DNA of 64,000 bases from Metellina segmentata (Eukaryota > Arthropoda > Arachnida > Araneae > Tetragnathidae), in the NCBI GenBank assembly GCA_947359465.1, contig OX375875.1, positions 53,687,583 to 53,751,582 of the forward strand. Direction: 5' to 3'. The notes beneath the pieces were generated by a model. That model did no database searches and was not told the DNA's origin. It saw only the letters and a list, made by a program, of their open reading frames with translations. The first letter of the stretch is position 1. Every line of letters begins with the position of its first letter. Both the position numbers and the translations under genes were made by a program. Shown piece after piece: positions 34,664-45,600 of the stretch.

Positions 34664-34814
34664 ATTATAAATAAACTACATTATTTCGACGAAACATCTT
34701 CAAAAACATAACCAACTCTGTCGAATACAAATCAAAAAGAAAAGGATTGGAATTAACCTTTCTTAAACCTCCCTTGATTGCATGACCAAGATGGTATTTA
34801 TACATTTCAGCATC

Positions 34815-34905
34815 AGTAGGTAGTTAAATTTACATCTTACTGAAACAACACAACGGGTTATTGCCGACGGTTTGGAATCAATCCTGAAAGGAAAGCTTAG
34901 ACTAA
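34815..34905 (-). repeat. SINE family 1 tail fragment
   Basis: gtaggtagttaaatttacat followed by cacaacgggttattgccgac is the complement of the family-1 tail. Confidence 0.7.
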
Positions 34906-35040
34906 CAAAAACAACTCTCTAGATTGATACATTTAAGATAAAAAAGATTATAGATGTATGTTGAAAATAATACCCTTAAGAAGCAGACCAACATTACTAG
35001 CTAGAGAGAGATGTAGCTGGGATATTTATAAAAGTGGTAG

Positions 35041-35084
35041 CCGTGAGTGACAATGCCAAACCGGGATGGTATTGTCACTCACGG
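35041..35084. repeat. 14-bp perfect hairpin
   Basis: ccgtgagtgacaat (35041-35054) and its exact complement (35071-35084) enclose a 16-base loop. The flanks do not pair further. Confidence 0.85.
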
Positions 35085-35334
35085 CCCGATGGGATTTTAA
35101 AACTATTAATTATAAGTTTTTACTTTGATTTCATGAAACTAAATTCACTTTTTTTCTTTTTGCTGTATTTTACAGTACCATGAGTGTAAAAATTGAATGC
35201 TTTCATTAATCTGTCTTTAAATGACAGCTCTTAAAACTCAATTATTCCCTCTATGTTTCCCCCTGCCATCGTGTTATAAATCAGAAGGAAGAGAAAGCAA
35301 TAATACAATCTTCCCACAAGCATCTGGGAAGCAT

Positions 35335-35450
35335 AATTCGTAAGGGAATGAGGTCTGTATTTGTCCCGAATATGCAAGACACAGATTGGTCCAATATCAG
35401 TCGTACGACACTAAATTGGCTGAAATAATACGCACGCGTATAAATAAAAG
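35335..35450. repeat. Dispersed repeat shared with 40612-40715
   Basis: Both loci carry an acattggttcaacatcagtt-like stretch, a ctaaattggctgaaat/ctcaaat stretch and an acgcatgcgcac/acgcacgcgtat stretch in the same order. It is diverged and its class is unknown. Confidence 0.55.
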
Positions 35451-35699
35451 GCCGCGGTAGTAAACCGGTAACGGAATGGCAATTGGCAATTGTACCTTGT
35501 AATACACCTTTCGTGCTTAACTTTTGACAATGAGTGAATTTTTGGTGAATCACACAAAATTTTTTGTAATTTGTTATTACATGTCAAAAGCGTTAAAAAT
35601 CGATTATGTGATTAAATATCCGATGTACAATGCCGGGAAGTCCCAGGAAAATCAAGAGAAGTTAGTTTATAGTGCGGAGGATACATTGGTAGCTAGGTA

Positions 35700-35760
35700 G
35701 GTGATTAGGGTTTTATGGCGCAAGGTTCTACAAATTGCAGGCATCGAATCTAACGCACTA
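35700..35760 (-). repeat. SINE family 2 tail fragment
   Basis: ttagggttttatggcgcaag resembles the ggttttatggagcaaggg end of the copy at 20395. Short and diverged. Confidence 0.4.
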
Positions 35761-36041
35761 GAGCGTGTATTACGCTCTTCTTTCTATCTTTGAGCTTGTG
35801 GCTAACAATGTATTGGGTCACAAGCATATTTATCTATATGCTTGTGGCTGGAATGATCACCATTTCACTATGTCTCACCGATGTCCCCTCACGTCCAAAT
35901 TTCACTTGCGTCGTCGTAAAAGCGGACCGAATAAAAAAAATTGAAGTTTTACAATCGAGAGGCAAAGACAAATCTGCGGACTGATCCATTTCCTGCTGGG
36001 ACATGGCAAAGAAAGGCCTGCAGTGATTTAATCTTAAAATA

Positions 36042-37447
36042 CACTGCTGGCCACCCAAATTGCAACACCAAGAAAGACAAGAGATATCACAACAAAATTT
36101 ATTTTGTAGATAATATGTTGACCAAGTATCAAATGATAAAATTTATAGACTTCTGTGAAGTGTGGTTCCTGCCAAAATCAGTAGTCAGAGTAGCCGTCAT
36201 TGTTGGAGATCACCGCTGCCACACGCCTCGGCATTGATTCAAAGAGACTTTGGATGTGTTCTTGGGGTACAGCAGACCAAGCAGCTTCCACACGTTGCCA
36301 AAGTTGATCTAGTGTGGCAGCTGGGGATGTAATCTGGGTCAATCGTTGAGCAACCATGGACCACATGTTTTCTATCGGCGAAAGATCCGTAGAGCGAGCT
36401 GGCCAGGGAAGCAATTCAATCTGGCGATTGACGAAGAACCCTTGGACAATACGTGCCACGTGTGGTCGCGCATTATCTTGTTGAAATATGGCTGTGGGCA
36501 AGTCCTGAAGGTATGGAAGGACAACTGGCTCCAACACCCCGGAGATGTAGCTCTGGCTATTTAAAGTACCGGCAATGCGTACTAGAGGAGTGCGAGAGTG
36601 ATATCCAATACCGCCCAATACTATAATACCCGGTGCACGACCAGTGTGGCCGTGCATAACACAGCTGTTCAGCATCCTCTCTCTACGGTGTCTCCAGACT
36701 CGAATCCGACCATCGTGGTGTTGCAGACAGAAGCGTAACTCGTCAGTAAAGACAATTTCATTCCATTCTGCCGTCCACATCCTTCTTTCATCGCACCATT
36801 GGCGGCGGAGACGTCTGTGGTTCTGAGTCAAGGGTAGACGAAGCAATGGACGTCTTGCGGACAGACCACTCTGCTGTAAACGGCGTCGAATGGTACGCGC
36901 AGACACTGGATGATGCGTTACAGACTGAATGTGCTGTGCTATGGTTCGTGATGTGGCTAAGCAATCCGTCACTACCATACGCACAATATGCCTGTCATCA
37001 CGTGAAGTGGTGCACTGAGGTGGATGCGATCGAACACGTCGGTCCGTCGTACCCTCCTGCATCCAAAGATCACATATCCGCATTACAGTTTGGTTTCGTC
37101 CAACACGACTACCGATTTCCCTGAAAGATAATCCACAATCTCGGTAGGCCACTATCCTTCCTCTATCGAACTCGGATACTTGATCAAAAGATGATCGCTG
37201 TTTTCTACGAGGCATAATTGATCGTTTTTTTTTTTAAACACAAGAAAAACTCAATTGCCGTACTTGAAATCGTCGAAATCTCCAAGCCTTAAATAGAGCT
37301 TTGAAGTGGCGCCACAGGCGCGCGTGATGTGCGTCTGCGCTGAAATTCTAATCATTTGCATATCTCACCTCCGCTAATGCATGTTGTAAATTTCATATTA
37401 TTTGCATGCTTCCTTCAGAGTGTTTGCATTTACGGTGGCCAGCAGTG
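36042..37447 (-). mobile_element. Tc1/mariner element with intact ORF and TIRs
   Basis: 1406 bp flanked by TA (36040-36041, 37448-37449). The termini are perfect inverted repeats: cactgctggccacc on the left and ggtggccagcagtg on the right. One uninterrupted transposase ORF fills the middle. It lies in the intron between exons C and D, in antisense orientation to the host gene. A decayed relative is at 8168-9673. Confidence 0.92.
36178..37215 (-). CDS. Tc1-like DD34E transposase, 345 aa
   Basis: This enzyme performs cut-and-paste transposition of its own element at TA sites. Residues 10-65 form the first helix-turn-helix (FDRGRIVAYRDCGLSFREIG). Residues 75-125 hold the second DNA-binding part, ending LSARRPLLRLPLT. 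The catalytic domain follows with D158 in FTDELRF, D247 in FQQDNARPH and E282 in SPIENMW; D247 and E282 are 34 residues apart. The length is normal for Tc1 transposases. Two departures from common motifs: Leu instead of Ser after the first DE (family often DES), and a weak GRPR linker (RVRSHPP). The C-terminus is VISNNDGYSDY. ATG and stop are intact, so this copy may be recently active, but activity is not shown. Confidence 0.92.
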   Translation of the reverse strand: MPRRKQRSSFDQVSEFDRGRIVAYRDCGLSFREIGSRVGRNQTVMRICDLWMQEGTTDRRVRSHPPQCTTSRDDRHIVRMVVTDCLATSRTIAQHIQSVTHHPVSARTIRRRLQQSGLSARRPLLRLPLTQNHRRLRRQWCDERRMWTAEWNEIVFTDELRFCLQHHDGRIRVWRHRRERMLNSCVMHGHTGRAPGIIVLGGIGYHSRTPLVRIAGTLNSQSYISGVLEPVVLPYLQDLPTAIFQQDNARPHVARIVQGFFVNRQIELLPWPARSTDLSPIENMWSMVAQRLTQITSPAATLDQLWQRVEAAWSAVPQEHIQSLFESMPRRVAAVISNNDGYSDY

Positions 37448-37494
37448 TATAATCTATGTTATGATATTTTTTTCATCGTTTGTTTAGTTTTTCG

Positions 37495-37566
37495 GGAATG
37501 ATACCGGACCGTCGTTAATAACCCGTTCTGTCGCTTCAGTGCGACGTTAATTCAACTACCTACCTT
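37495..37566 (+). repeat. SINE family 1 tail fragment
   Basis: gataccggaccgtcgttaat, a gtcgcttcagtgcgacgtta stretch and ctacctacc match the family-1 tail. Confidence 0.8.
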
Positions 37567-37931
37567 CGGTTTAGTTGCTAAAAATTTTATTCTGGCAAAT
37601 TATTTTTAGTGGGGAACTCCCCTCTGCGAAAGAGGTTGCGAAACTACAGTGGTGAGAGAATTTCATCAAAAACTCCACTTTTATTATTTATTTTTATTTC
37701 ATTTCATTATTATTTATTTTTATTTCATTTCATTATTATTTATTTTATTTCTATTTCATTTTTTTATCAAATTACCCAATATTGCTCATTGAACTTAGAA
37801 GCGCCACAAAAGGGCAGGCTCAGAGTGTTCTTCAGAAGGGGGGTCTTCTGGTGTATTTCTGGTTACCCTAGAAGCACGATCTATCGAGAGTTACTGTAAT
37901 CGGGATTGATCGCCAATGTTCTTGTCCACAG

Positions 37932-38163
37932 GTCCGACCTGAATTCCTGGTGCGCTACAGACCGACCATCTTCCCAGACGGTCAGGTGGAGTCGATACTG
38001 GGACTGAGGTTCGCCGTCCGTACGGACCACTTCATGAGGGACGAGATGCGGCTCAAATGCACTGCTACACTGTCCAAGGTTCTCAACATGAGCAGCGAAG
38101 AGACACTAGTCGGCAGCAGTCAACAGAGCTCGGGACTCCATATCTTGGAAAACACAGGTGCAG
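37932..38163 (+). CDS. beat: beat-like exon D: second half of the second Ig C2 domain
   Basis: Acceptor ttcttgtccacag, phase 0 in. It encodes VRPEFLVRYRPTIF, ESILGLRFAVRTDHF, RDEMRLKCTATLS and NMSSEETLVGS, then a Ser/Gln-rich linker ending ENTGA. LGLRF, the RLKC Cys and NMSSEE correspond position by position to exon B; NMS is a potential glycosylation site. Two donors six bases apart (acacag|gtgcag ending 38157, and gtgcag|gtgcgt ending 38163) both leave phase 1 and differ by two residues. The second is the better consensus. Output phase 1 matches the candidate terminal exon at 41125. Confidence 0.88.
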
Positions 38164-38257
38164 GTGCGTAGTCATGTCATCGCTAACTAAAAAACACCGA
38201 ATTTCATTGATGACTAGTTTCGAGTTATCTTGATTTCTCACTAGTACGTCTAGTTTA

Positions 38258-38434
38258 GGCGCCGTGGCTCTGTAGGTTGCTTACTGCACCTGCTACCTTT
38301 AAGTTGTAGGTGGTGTAACTTACCCTGGCAGTATTTCTCTGGTTAGTGTCAGTAAAACCTTCTTTGCATGTGTAAATCGTACTTGATGTCAGCTTGGCCA
38401 AACATTGCCCTTGGGCCATAAAACCCAACCAAAA
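38258..38434 (+). repeat. SINE family 2 copy with microsatellite tail
   Basis: ggcgccgtggctctgtaggt (A-box-like head), the gtcagtaaaaccttctttgc stretch and the ccataaaacccaacca end match the complement of 20395-20655. The TA/GA microsatellite begins directly at its 3' end. Confidence 0.8.
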
Positions 38435-38464
38435 GTATATATATATATATCGATATGTCTATAC

Positions 38465-38495
<31 letters not shown>

Positions 38496-38509
38496 TAGAG
38501 ATAGATATA

Positions 38510-38542
<33 letters not shown>

Positions 38543-38581
38543 TAATATATATATAGAGATAGATATGATATATATATAGAG

Positions 38582-38634
<53 letters not shown>

Positions 38635-38737
38635 TAGATATAATATATATATATATAGAGAGAGAGAGAGATAATATATATATAGAGATAGATATGATAT
38701 ATATATATATATATATATATACATAGATAGATAGATA

Positions 38738-38797
<60 letters not shown>
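38435..38797. repeat. TA/GA compound microsatellite (~360 bp)
   Basis: Alternating TA, GA and GATA runs with a duplicated larger unit (the tagatataatatatatata and gagatagatatgatatata blocks recur). Three long minus-strand frames rich in Ile, Tyr, Leu and Ser are artefacts of the repeat. Confidence 0.95.
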
Positions 38798-38811
38798 ATA
38801 AAGACCCGGTG

Positions 38812-39218
38812 CACAGATATGGTTTATCAACATGCGGCACCGAAGCCCAACTATGCACACATAACCGTGAAATGGCGCAAGTACTCATTTCGTGCCAATT
38901 GCGATTTCTATTCCATCGAAGAAAACTTGTTTATTTCGCTTGGTGTAAAATAAGTATATTTTGAAACAAAATAGACGTTACTGGATACAACCATTTATTA
39001 ATTATTATTTATATTCCTTTTATTTATGAAAACGAGGGACTTCAGAACGGAGACGCGTGTGCGGCTCCTTCAGAACTGAGGTACAAATTGCACGCAAGTT
39101 GGGCGTGCGGCGCCGGAGGCATGTGTGCAGTACTCTATTGGATCTAATGTATCTCAGATCGCACTTGCGTTGCCGCAGCGGCGGCGCACGTTGAAAAACC
39201 GAATGTGCTCATCGGTCA
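38812..39218. mobile_element. Harbinger-type MITE, copy 3
   Basis: The family start is diverged (agacccggtgcacag), the interior is collinear with 23870-24302, and it closes with aaaccgaatgtgctcatcgg. It has an uninterrupted sequence where copy 2 carries the Helitron, so it serves as an empty site. Confidence 0.75.
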
Positions 39219-41124
39219 TTAGACTTTCGTTTGCCTGACGGGTTGCAACGAGCATTCAGCATTTGATTGGTCTATGATACATAGTTGTAGACTTTACTGA
39301 TTTCACCATTCTTGTCGCCACTCTATAAAAATGCGTATTCACACACCTACCCTGTCGTAAGATTATAAGCCAGTTAAGTTTTCGGGACTTATAGGGAAAA
39401 AATGAGCCAAGATCCGTTCTTATGTTTGACTAGTGATTAATCCCAATCTGTTAATATAGAATATCGCCAAACTAGGCGATAGGATGTCAAATCGCTCAAC
39501 CAATTCAATTTTTCTCAGAGCAGTCACGCGATTACAAGTCGACATGTTAGTAACACATTTTGAAACTCCTCCCAAAACCAGTCTTATTCTACTTATATTT
39601 CACGCTTATGCATAGCTATGAGTTGAACACCTTTCTAATAGTGTTTAAAACTTCCTGTACAAACTTTTAAGAGACAGGGAACACAAAATTATTCCGTATT
39701 CACACAGGGATGTATGTTCATGAGCATCACTAAGATTTGTTAGAACAGTTGGCCAGTTCGTACAGCAACCCATGCTGTCAAGCTTAGATTACCGTTAGTG
39801 GTCGCAACTTTGAGCACCTCCTGTCAAACTAACGAATTTGGACTAGTGAAAATGTTCACGCAGTTGCTGTCTTTTAATTTCCCACCTTAGGGTCTAGCAC
39901 ATCTTGGTGGCGCTAGCGGACATACATGACCGTGAATACGGATTTATTTTGTGTTTTCAACCTTCCCTCAAAGTTAGTACAAGGAGTTTTGAAATATTAA
40001 TCTGCTCTATTTTGTGAAACTGCTAAATTCGTATTCAGTATTCTTAGCATTTGTAACATTATAATTTTGTAAAACATTTTCATAACATTCCAAATTCGTA
40101 TACTTCTCTCACACAAATGCTGCCTGATTATTCTCACAAAAAATTTAAATTTTTTTCTAGTCTTTATTGACTCACGAGATTCTTCTAGTCCTTGCTACCC
40201 AATTTTGCGTTGTCTTGTTAATTGTGTCAGTTGGTCTAAAGAAAATGGCACTAAGTCTGTTAGCCCATGAGAGTTGAGGCTCTCGAGGTCCAGTTCAAGA
40301 TGGTGAACAAGCTGACCTGTGGGACAGCCGAGATGGATGATTTACTCGCGCAAGTCAAGTCCTGAGCTGAATTGCATTTAGTTGCACAGAGGAAAATACT
40401 TTCAACCCTATTCTAATTTCATTGACTTCAAGTGTGTCCTTTTCGAAGAGTAATGTCTTTTCTGTAGTCTTTTCAGTTATCCAACCCGACAAAATAAAAG
40501 CTATGCAAATTAAGAAGTTTAGATCGTAATATATCATACCAGATAAAATACGTAACAATCTGAAAAGGTGTTAAAGGAACATGCGCTTTAAATCTTGTGT
40601 GATTGATTGTAGTCGTGTCAGCACACACACAATATACTTCCCTAATGCATGCCACACATTGGTTCAACATCAGTTCACTAAATTGGCTCAAATACGCATG
40701 CGCACTGACATGTTTTATGTACAGAAACAAAGTACACATTCGCATGTATGTTTTGTCGCGCGTAACTGCAGTGTGTAGCCAGTTTGAGTCTTCAATCTTC
40801 AGTTTTGAGCTCTGGTTTACACTTCTCGCACGGAACTCAAGTTACGTAACATCAACTGTTTAAAAAATTGTATGTTGCTCTTGAAATATCTTTACTATTA
40901 GTAAGTATTTTGTAGGCAGTATGGCAATATTTTGTATATACTGCAGGCAGAATTTGTGTAGTAGATTAACTGACTATTAGTAAATTCTTCGTGTGTGTTT
41001 GAATACACGATAGCGTTGTTAAATTGTCATTAATAAATGGCATTAACTCTAATGCACCAACTGCATTAACTTTGGTATTGTGTGGCTGATATTTGAAGTC
41101 AACTGGTGCTTTTCATTCTTTCAG

Positions 41125-41201
41125 TGATCAACCGAGGGAATACGATCAGTTGCCTGATACAAACTCTCTTCGTGAGCACGTTCATCGCAGCCTTCTTATA
41201 G
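41125..41201 (+). CDS. Candidate terminal exon E of the beat-like gene
   Basis: A tttcattctttcag acceptor is followed by 77 bp that must be read in phase 1, as supplied by exon D. It encodes INRGNTISCLIQTLF then VSTFIAAFL and a TAG. The last ~16 residues are hydrophobic and end directly at the stop, which would fit a GPI-anchor signal or a very short membrane tail. Some beat proteins are membrane-tethered. There is no sequence homology to confirm it, so this rests on splice signal, phase, position and tail composition only. Confidence 0.4.
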
Positions 41202-44200
41202 CCGCCTTCCCTACGGACAGCTGCGACTCAGTGACACTTACCACGTGGAAACCTACAGGTTTGTGCGACAAACAACTACGAAGCAAACGAGGATTCCTAC
41301 ACCCCAGAGGGACGCGCTCTCTCAATGAGAGAGGGACTCCTCAGTGCATAGAACCGTGCTGCGAACACACCGCATGGCCGTGCGCACTATAGGGATATCC
41401 GGAACGCAACTTTGACCCTAGCGTCGTACCCCACAACCTCCTTTGGTACTTATAAATTATACATAACTATATATATATATATATACTTGGAAAAAAATTT
41501 GAGACTCGAGTTTTTACTTATGAGGTGACTGAGAAACAAAGGAACTGGAGTTTCGGTACTGTCAATTTTCCAGACAATTATGTACGTCGCTTCTGTTGTG
41601 ATTTGTAGCACCAAAGATGAAGAAACGTAGCTTAGAGGAGAAATATTGGTAAAGAGACAGAATCTGGTGAACGATTTAGGGCCATTTCTGGTAACCTATC
41701 TTTTCCCTCTTTTCCTGTTGGGCCATTTTGAGTTGGCGACGATACTCTGCTTGGCAATTTCACTGCACCAGATTCTGCGTCTGTTGAAATTGTCAATGGG
41801 GAAGAGAAGGGTAAGTATGGAAGCGTAACTGTGTCGTGTCAATTCACGATCACGTTGATGACTGTTAGTGAGTTTCTCATTGAAATTGTTTTCAAACTTC
41901 CAGTGACGCCAATTCCAACAAATCAATTCCATATGCTCCAAAGATGACTCTTTTCTTCGCACTGTTTATGTCTGCTATAACTGGATGTTTTATTGTTAAT
42001 TTAGCCATATTTTGAACTTTCACTTGATCGAGTGGATTTATTAAGAGGAATATAGAAGTCCTCAATGGTATCTATGCAGCTGAAAGAGAAGGAATCTTCA
42101 TTGAATGTTACAGCAACCGAATTTCCAGCAGTCACGTGACAGTTATAATTTTCATCCAAAGAATTCAGATCTATACTTTATGGAATCTTTTCACCATCTG
42201 CACAGCTAGAAGCGAGTCCTATTTTATCTGGATTTCACCAAATCGCCTCCAATTTCCAATGATGGTGTGATGAAGTTCTGTATGATCAAAAAAAGTGGTG
42301 TTTCTCCTCTAAGCTACGTACAGCGGAACGAAGACAAGTGATAGTCGGTTTTGGAAACAAGTTTGTACTAAATTATTCAAAAATATATCAATTTATGTCC
42401 TTTATGTGGTGAGCACACCGTCTAAGTCAGTTGATATAACGAAACGTTATTGTGATTTTTACCATGAGAATGAACTGGTCACTTTATTAGTGAAATTTAT
42501 TTCTGCAACAGATATGTATTTAATTGGTGGAAGATCTTAACAGACACAAAATTTATACATCTTTCACCGAGATCTCTCTGGATCTGTGAATGTAATCGAA
42601 CTTTCTTTGAATTATGGTTACTCAGTCATTCAAAACTATGATTTCTTTTTAAGTGATTTGTATGTAAGTCTTTTGTCCGTAGAAAGAAATTGCAGAATTC
42701 AGATGTCTCCTCTGTTTGAGTCTAATGCGTCATTCTAGATTTGGAAACAAAAATGTTACCTGAAATGAGAAAAAACAAAAGTATATTTTGTCTTACAGCA
42801 TTTATGTATAAAGCTTAATATGTATATATTGTGTTGTGTTTTTTTTAATAAAATCGATGGTTAGTCTTCGTGATAGTCAACATTTTTAACACTAATGGTT
42901 ATACGTTAATACAGTTAGTGAATTACTTTTTGTTTTTAACAGCACAATGCACTCATGCATTTCAGTTCTTACCACAAAACTATGCCATCAACTGCAAAAA
43001 GAATGTATTCCAAAGTTTCATAGCAGTGAATTAATTCCACTTACAGTTCTTTCTTTTTAAAAATGGAATTAAATGGATACTCAAAATTAACTGACAAACG
43101 TTCTTAAAAATCCATTGCAAATTAATAGGAATATGTAGCATACATCACAAAAATTTTAAATACAATCGTAAAAAAGTATTTCCTATGTTTCGGAATCATC
43201 AGTACCTTATCTAGGCTTTTAATAGTTCTTAAAAGTATGAACATATATGTCAAAAAAGATGATTAAATGTGCGCTCTATAGTATCAGATGTATTGCTTTG
43301 ATGAACAATATGTATCCGTCTTAAGATTGAGGTAGCACACCATTTTCGATAGACTTTAGAAGCTTCCAAATTTTACTTACTGTTACAACCCAAGATTGTC
43401 AGCAACATCTGTCTATAAAAAAACAAAGATTGAACTCGATAATAGTGCTGCAGTTGTAAAGAATTCGATTCAATAACACCTAGAATAACACCTGCAAAAT
43501 TAATTTCACTACAAAATCGAAATTTTTGTTCCATTGGGAAATAATCAAGGAAAATATTCCTCGTAAACTATGAAAGCATAATCATAGTAAAACGATTCTA
43601 TTCTGAAACTTTTAACTTAGAAGAGTTTACACATGCCGATGGAAGAGCTCGAGTAAATGACTTTCACGTAATTTACTAAGACTCACGTAATTTACGACTT
43701 AACGTAATTTACTCACGACTTTACGTAGTTAAATAAAGCAAGTCAGAATTGAGTTACTGATATTTCGAACATTACAATATTGATGTGTGTATAATAAAAC
43801 TATATACACATGATTCTTTATATCAGAAAAATCATAATTATCCAAAACAAAGCTTGTAATAAAACAAGAAAATTAAGATAAATCAAGAATAAAATTAATA
43901 CAATCATAATTGCAAGCCAAAGATTTAAATTTATTTTACTCGCAAATGTGATTAGCCTAGTCGGGTGATAGCAATAAACATAACTATGTCATTGGATTCG
44001 TCAAAAGAACTCTTAATGAAGGAATTTATTAAAACGGGTCTTATTATTTTTGAAAATTGCTTGAATTAAGTTAGTTTCAAAGTTAGATTGAAAAAAATAT
44101 AAATGATTCTTTCAAGCTCGGCTTGTGTAAACTAACATTCATCTAAATTTCATAAAAGCAAGAAAATTAACAATAGATAATAAGCTTCATCTAACAATAA

Positions 44201-45600
44201 TTTATTGTTTGACTCGTAATGTTTTTATGCGTTACCTAACAGATCTTTGATTACATTTTTATATCATTATGGCATTCATTCTATCCGTAATGATTTTGAA
44301 CACATTTTTCATAAGTGTATAGAATTATTTACGGCAAATTATGGTCTATTTCCTCTGTATTGCCAACGCATACTTGCATAGACCCAAAAAGTATATAGAT
44401 TATCTAAAAAACCAACTCATGAATGGTTTTGGCAAAAATAATATTTGAGTGCCATGTGTCATTTTGTCAACAAATCTGTTACTTGTGTATGCTCGAACAT
44501 ATCTCTTAAAATCTACAAGACGTTTTAGTTTAAAATATATAAAGTATTCTCTTTTTGCTTTGAAAAAAAATGTCAATGGTAAAAAAAAAAATGTAATGTA
44601 AAAATTAAAGTTATTTAATAATAATATATATATTCATTTTAAGCTGCTCTGAACCTTTCTAAATTCATACATCATTGCATAAAGAATTACAAAATAAATT
44701 GCATATTTTTTAACATTATCAAGTTTTCTCTTTAACGAAGTCATAAGCTTACGTCCAATAAGTCGTTTACTATACGATAAAAATGCAAATATCTGTGGAA
44801 ATATCTTTTTCTTACACATATTTTGAATATACATATCAGGCATAAAATATTTGATCGATTTCACCCATTGTCTGAGTAATTTCTGAAAATTTAAGTCAAA
44901 GGAATCGAGAACATCAATCTAACTTACATGTGACAGTAGAATTGCATTTTAGATTTGTTTGTTATATAATCTCAAGAACAACAACTTCTAGCTTTCTTGA
45001 GAATAAATCGAGCATACTGTTAACAAGCAACGAGTTGAAAAAATTGAATTGTTTTACGTTTTTGAGAAAAAATGTCCTGTTTCCCCCAAAAAAACTCCAT
45101 ATAATACCAATCTTAATATATTTTTGACAAAATATTATTTATTAGTACATTATAAGAATTAGATACCTGATATTAATACCCATTAAGTTAGAAATTGTTA
45201 ATTCTATGATATTCTTGTTAAGTATTGAAATTTCAGTGCAGCATTTTTTCATCATAAACTTCTGTAGATTGTCTAAATTCGAAAAGAATAATAAATAGGT
45301 CTGAATTTGAAATGCAATATATATTTTTAATGAATTATGGTTGTATTACTATAACCTTGAATACAATGCAGCTTTAAGTGGTTTCACCTAATTCATTGTT
45401 CAATATTGTGTTTGAAAATAAAGTATTATTTTACCATTTAGTCCATTTTTTATTCAACACTATATCTTCTAAAATTTAATTCCATTGTACCTGTTTGCTA
45501 TGTTTAATAACTAGCAGCTAGTAACTTAATTGAAAAGTTAATCAGATCAATCAATTATTTTCCTCAAAGAGTACCAAGCATCATTCAAGTGGTCGGATAG
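41202..45600. other. Long stretch without a recognised gene
   Basis: Possible 3' UTR or intergenic DNA. 41640-41820 has codon-like composition (a plus-strand frame with TAPDSASVEIVNGEEK before a gggtaagt donor-like site), but no family is recognised. A TA run lies at 41470-41486. A cgtaatttac motif recurs around 43665-43715. 43700-45600 is very AT-rich with nothing identified. Confidence 0.45.

Larger units (their letters stand above)
33334..37931 (+). other. Intron C-D (4.6 kb)
   Basis: It holds a piggyBac-type MITE (34439-34663), SINE fragments (34815, 35700, 37495), a 14-bp perfect hairpin (35041-35084), a dispersed repeat (35335-35450) and a complete Tc1 element (36042-37447). No additional exon is recognised. 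Confidence 0.6.
38164..41124 (+). other. Candidate intron D-E (3.0 kb)
   Basis: It contains a SINE family 2 copy, a large microsatellite, a Harbinger-type MITE and two diverged repeats (39230-39560 and 40612-40715). No further Ig exon is recognised. Confidence 0.5.

Noticed and set aside
38349..38888. Long minus-strand frames (up to 179 codons) rich in Ile, Tyr, Leu and Ser
   Set aside because: They are translations of the TA/GA microsatellite, which is open in all three frames.
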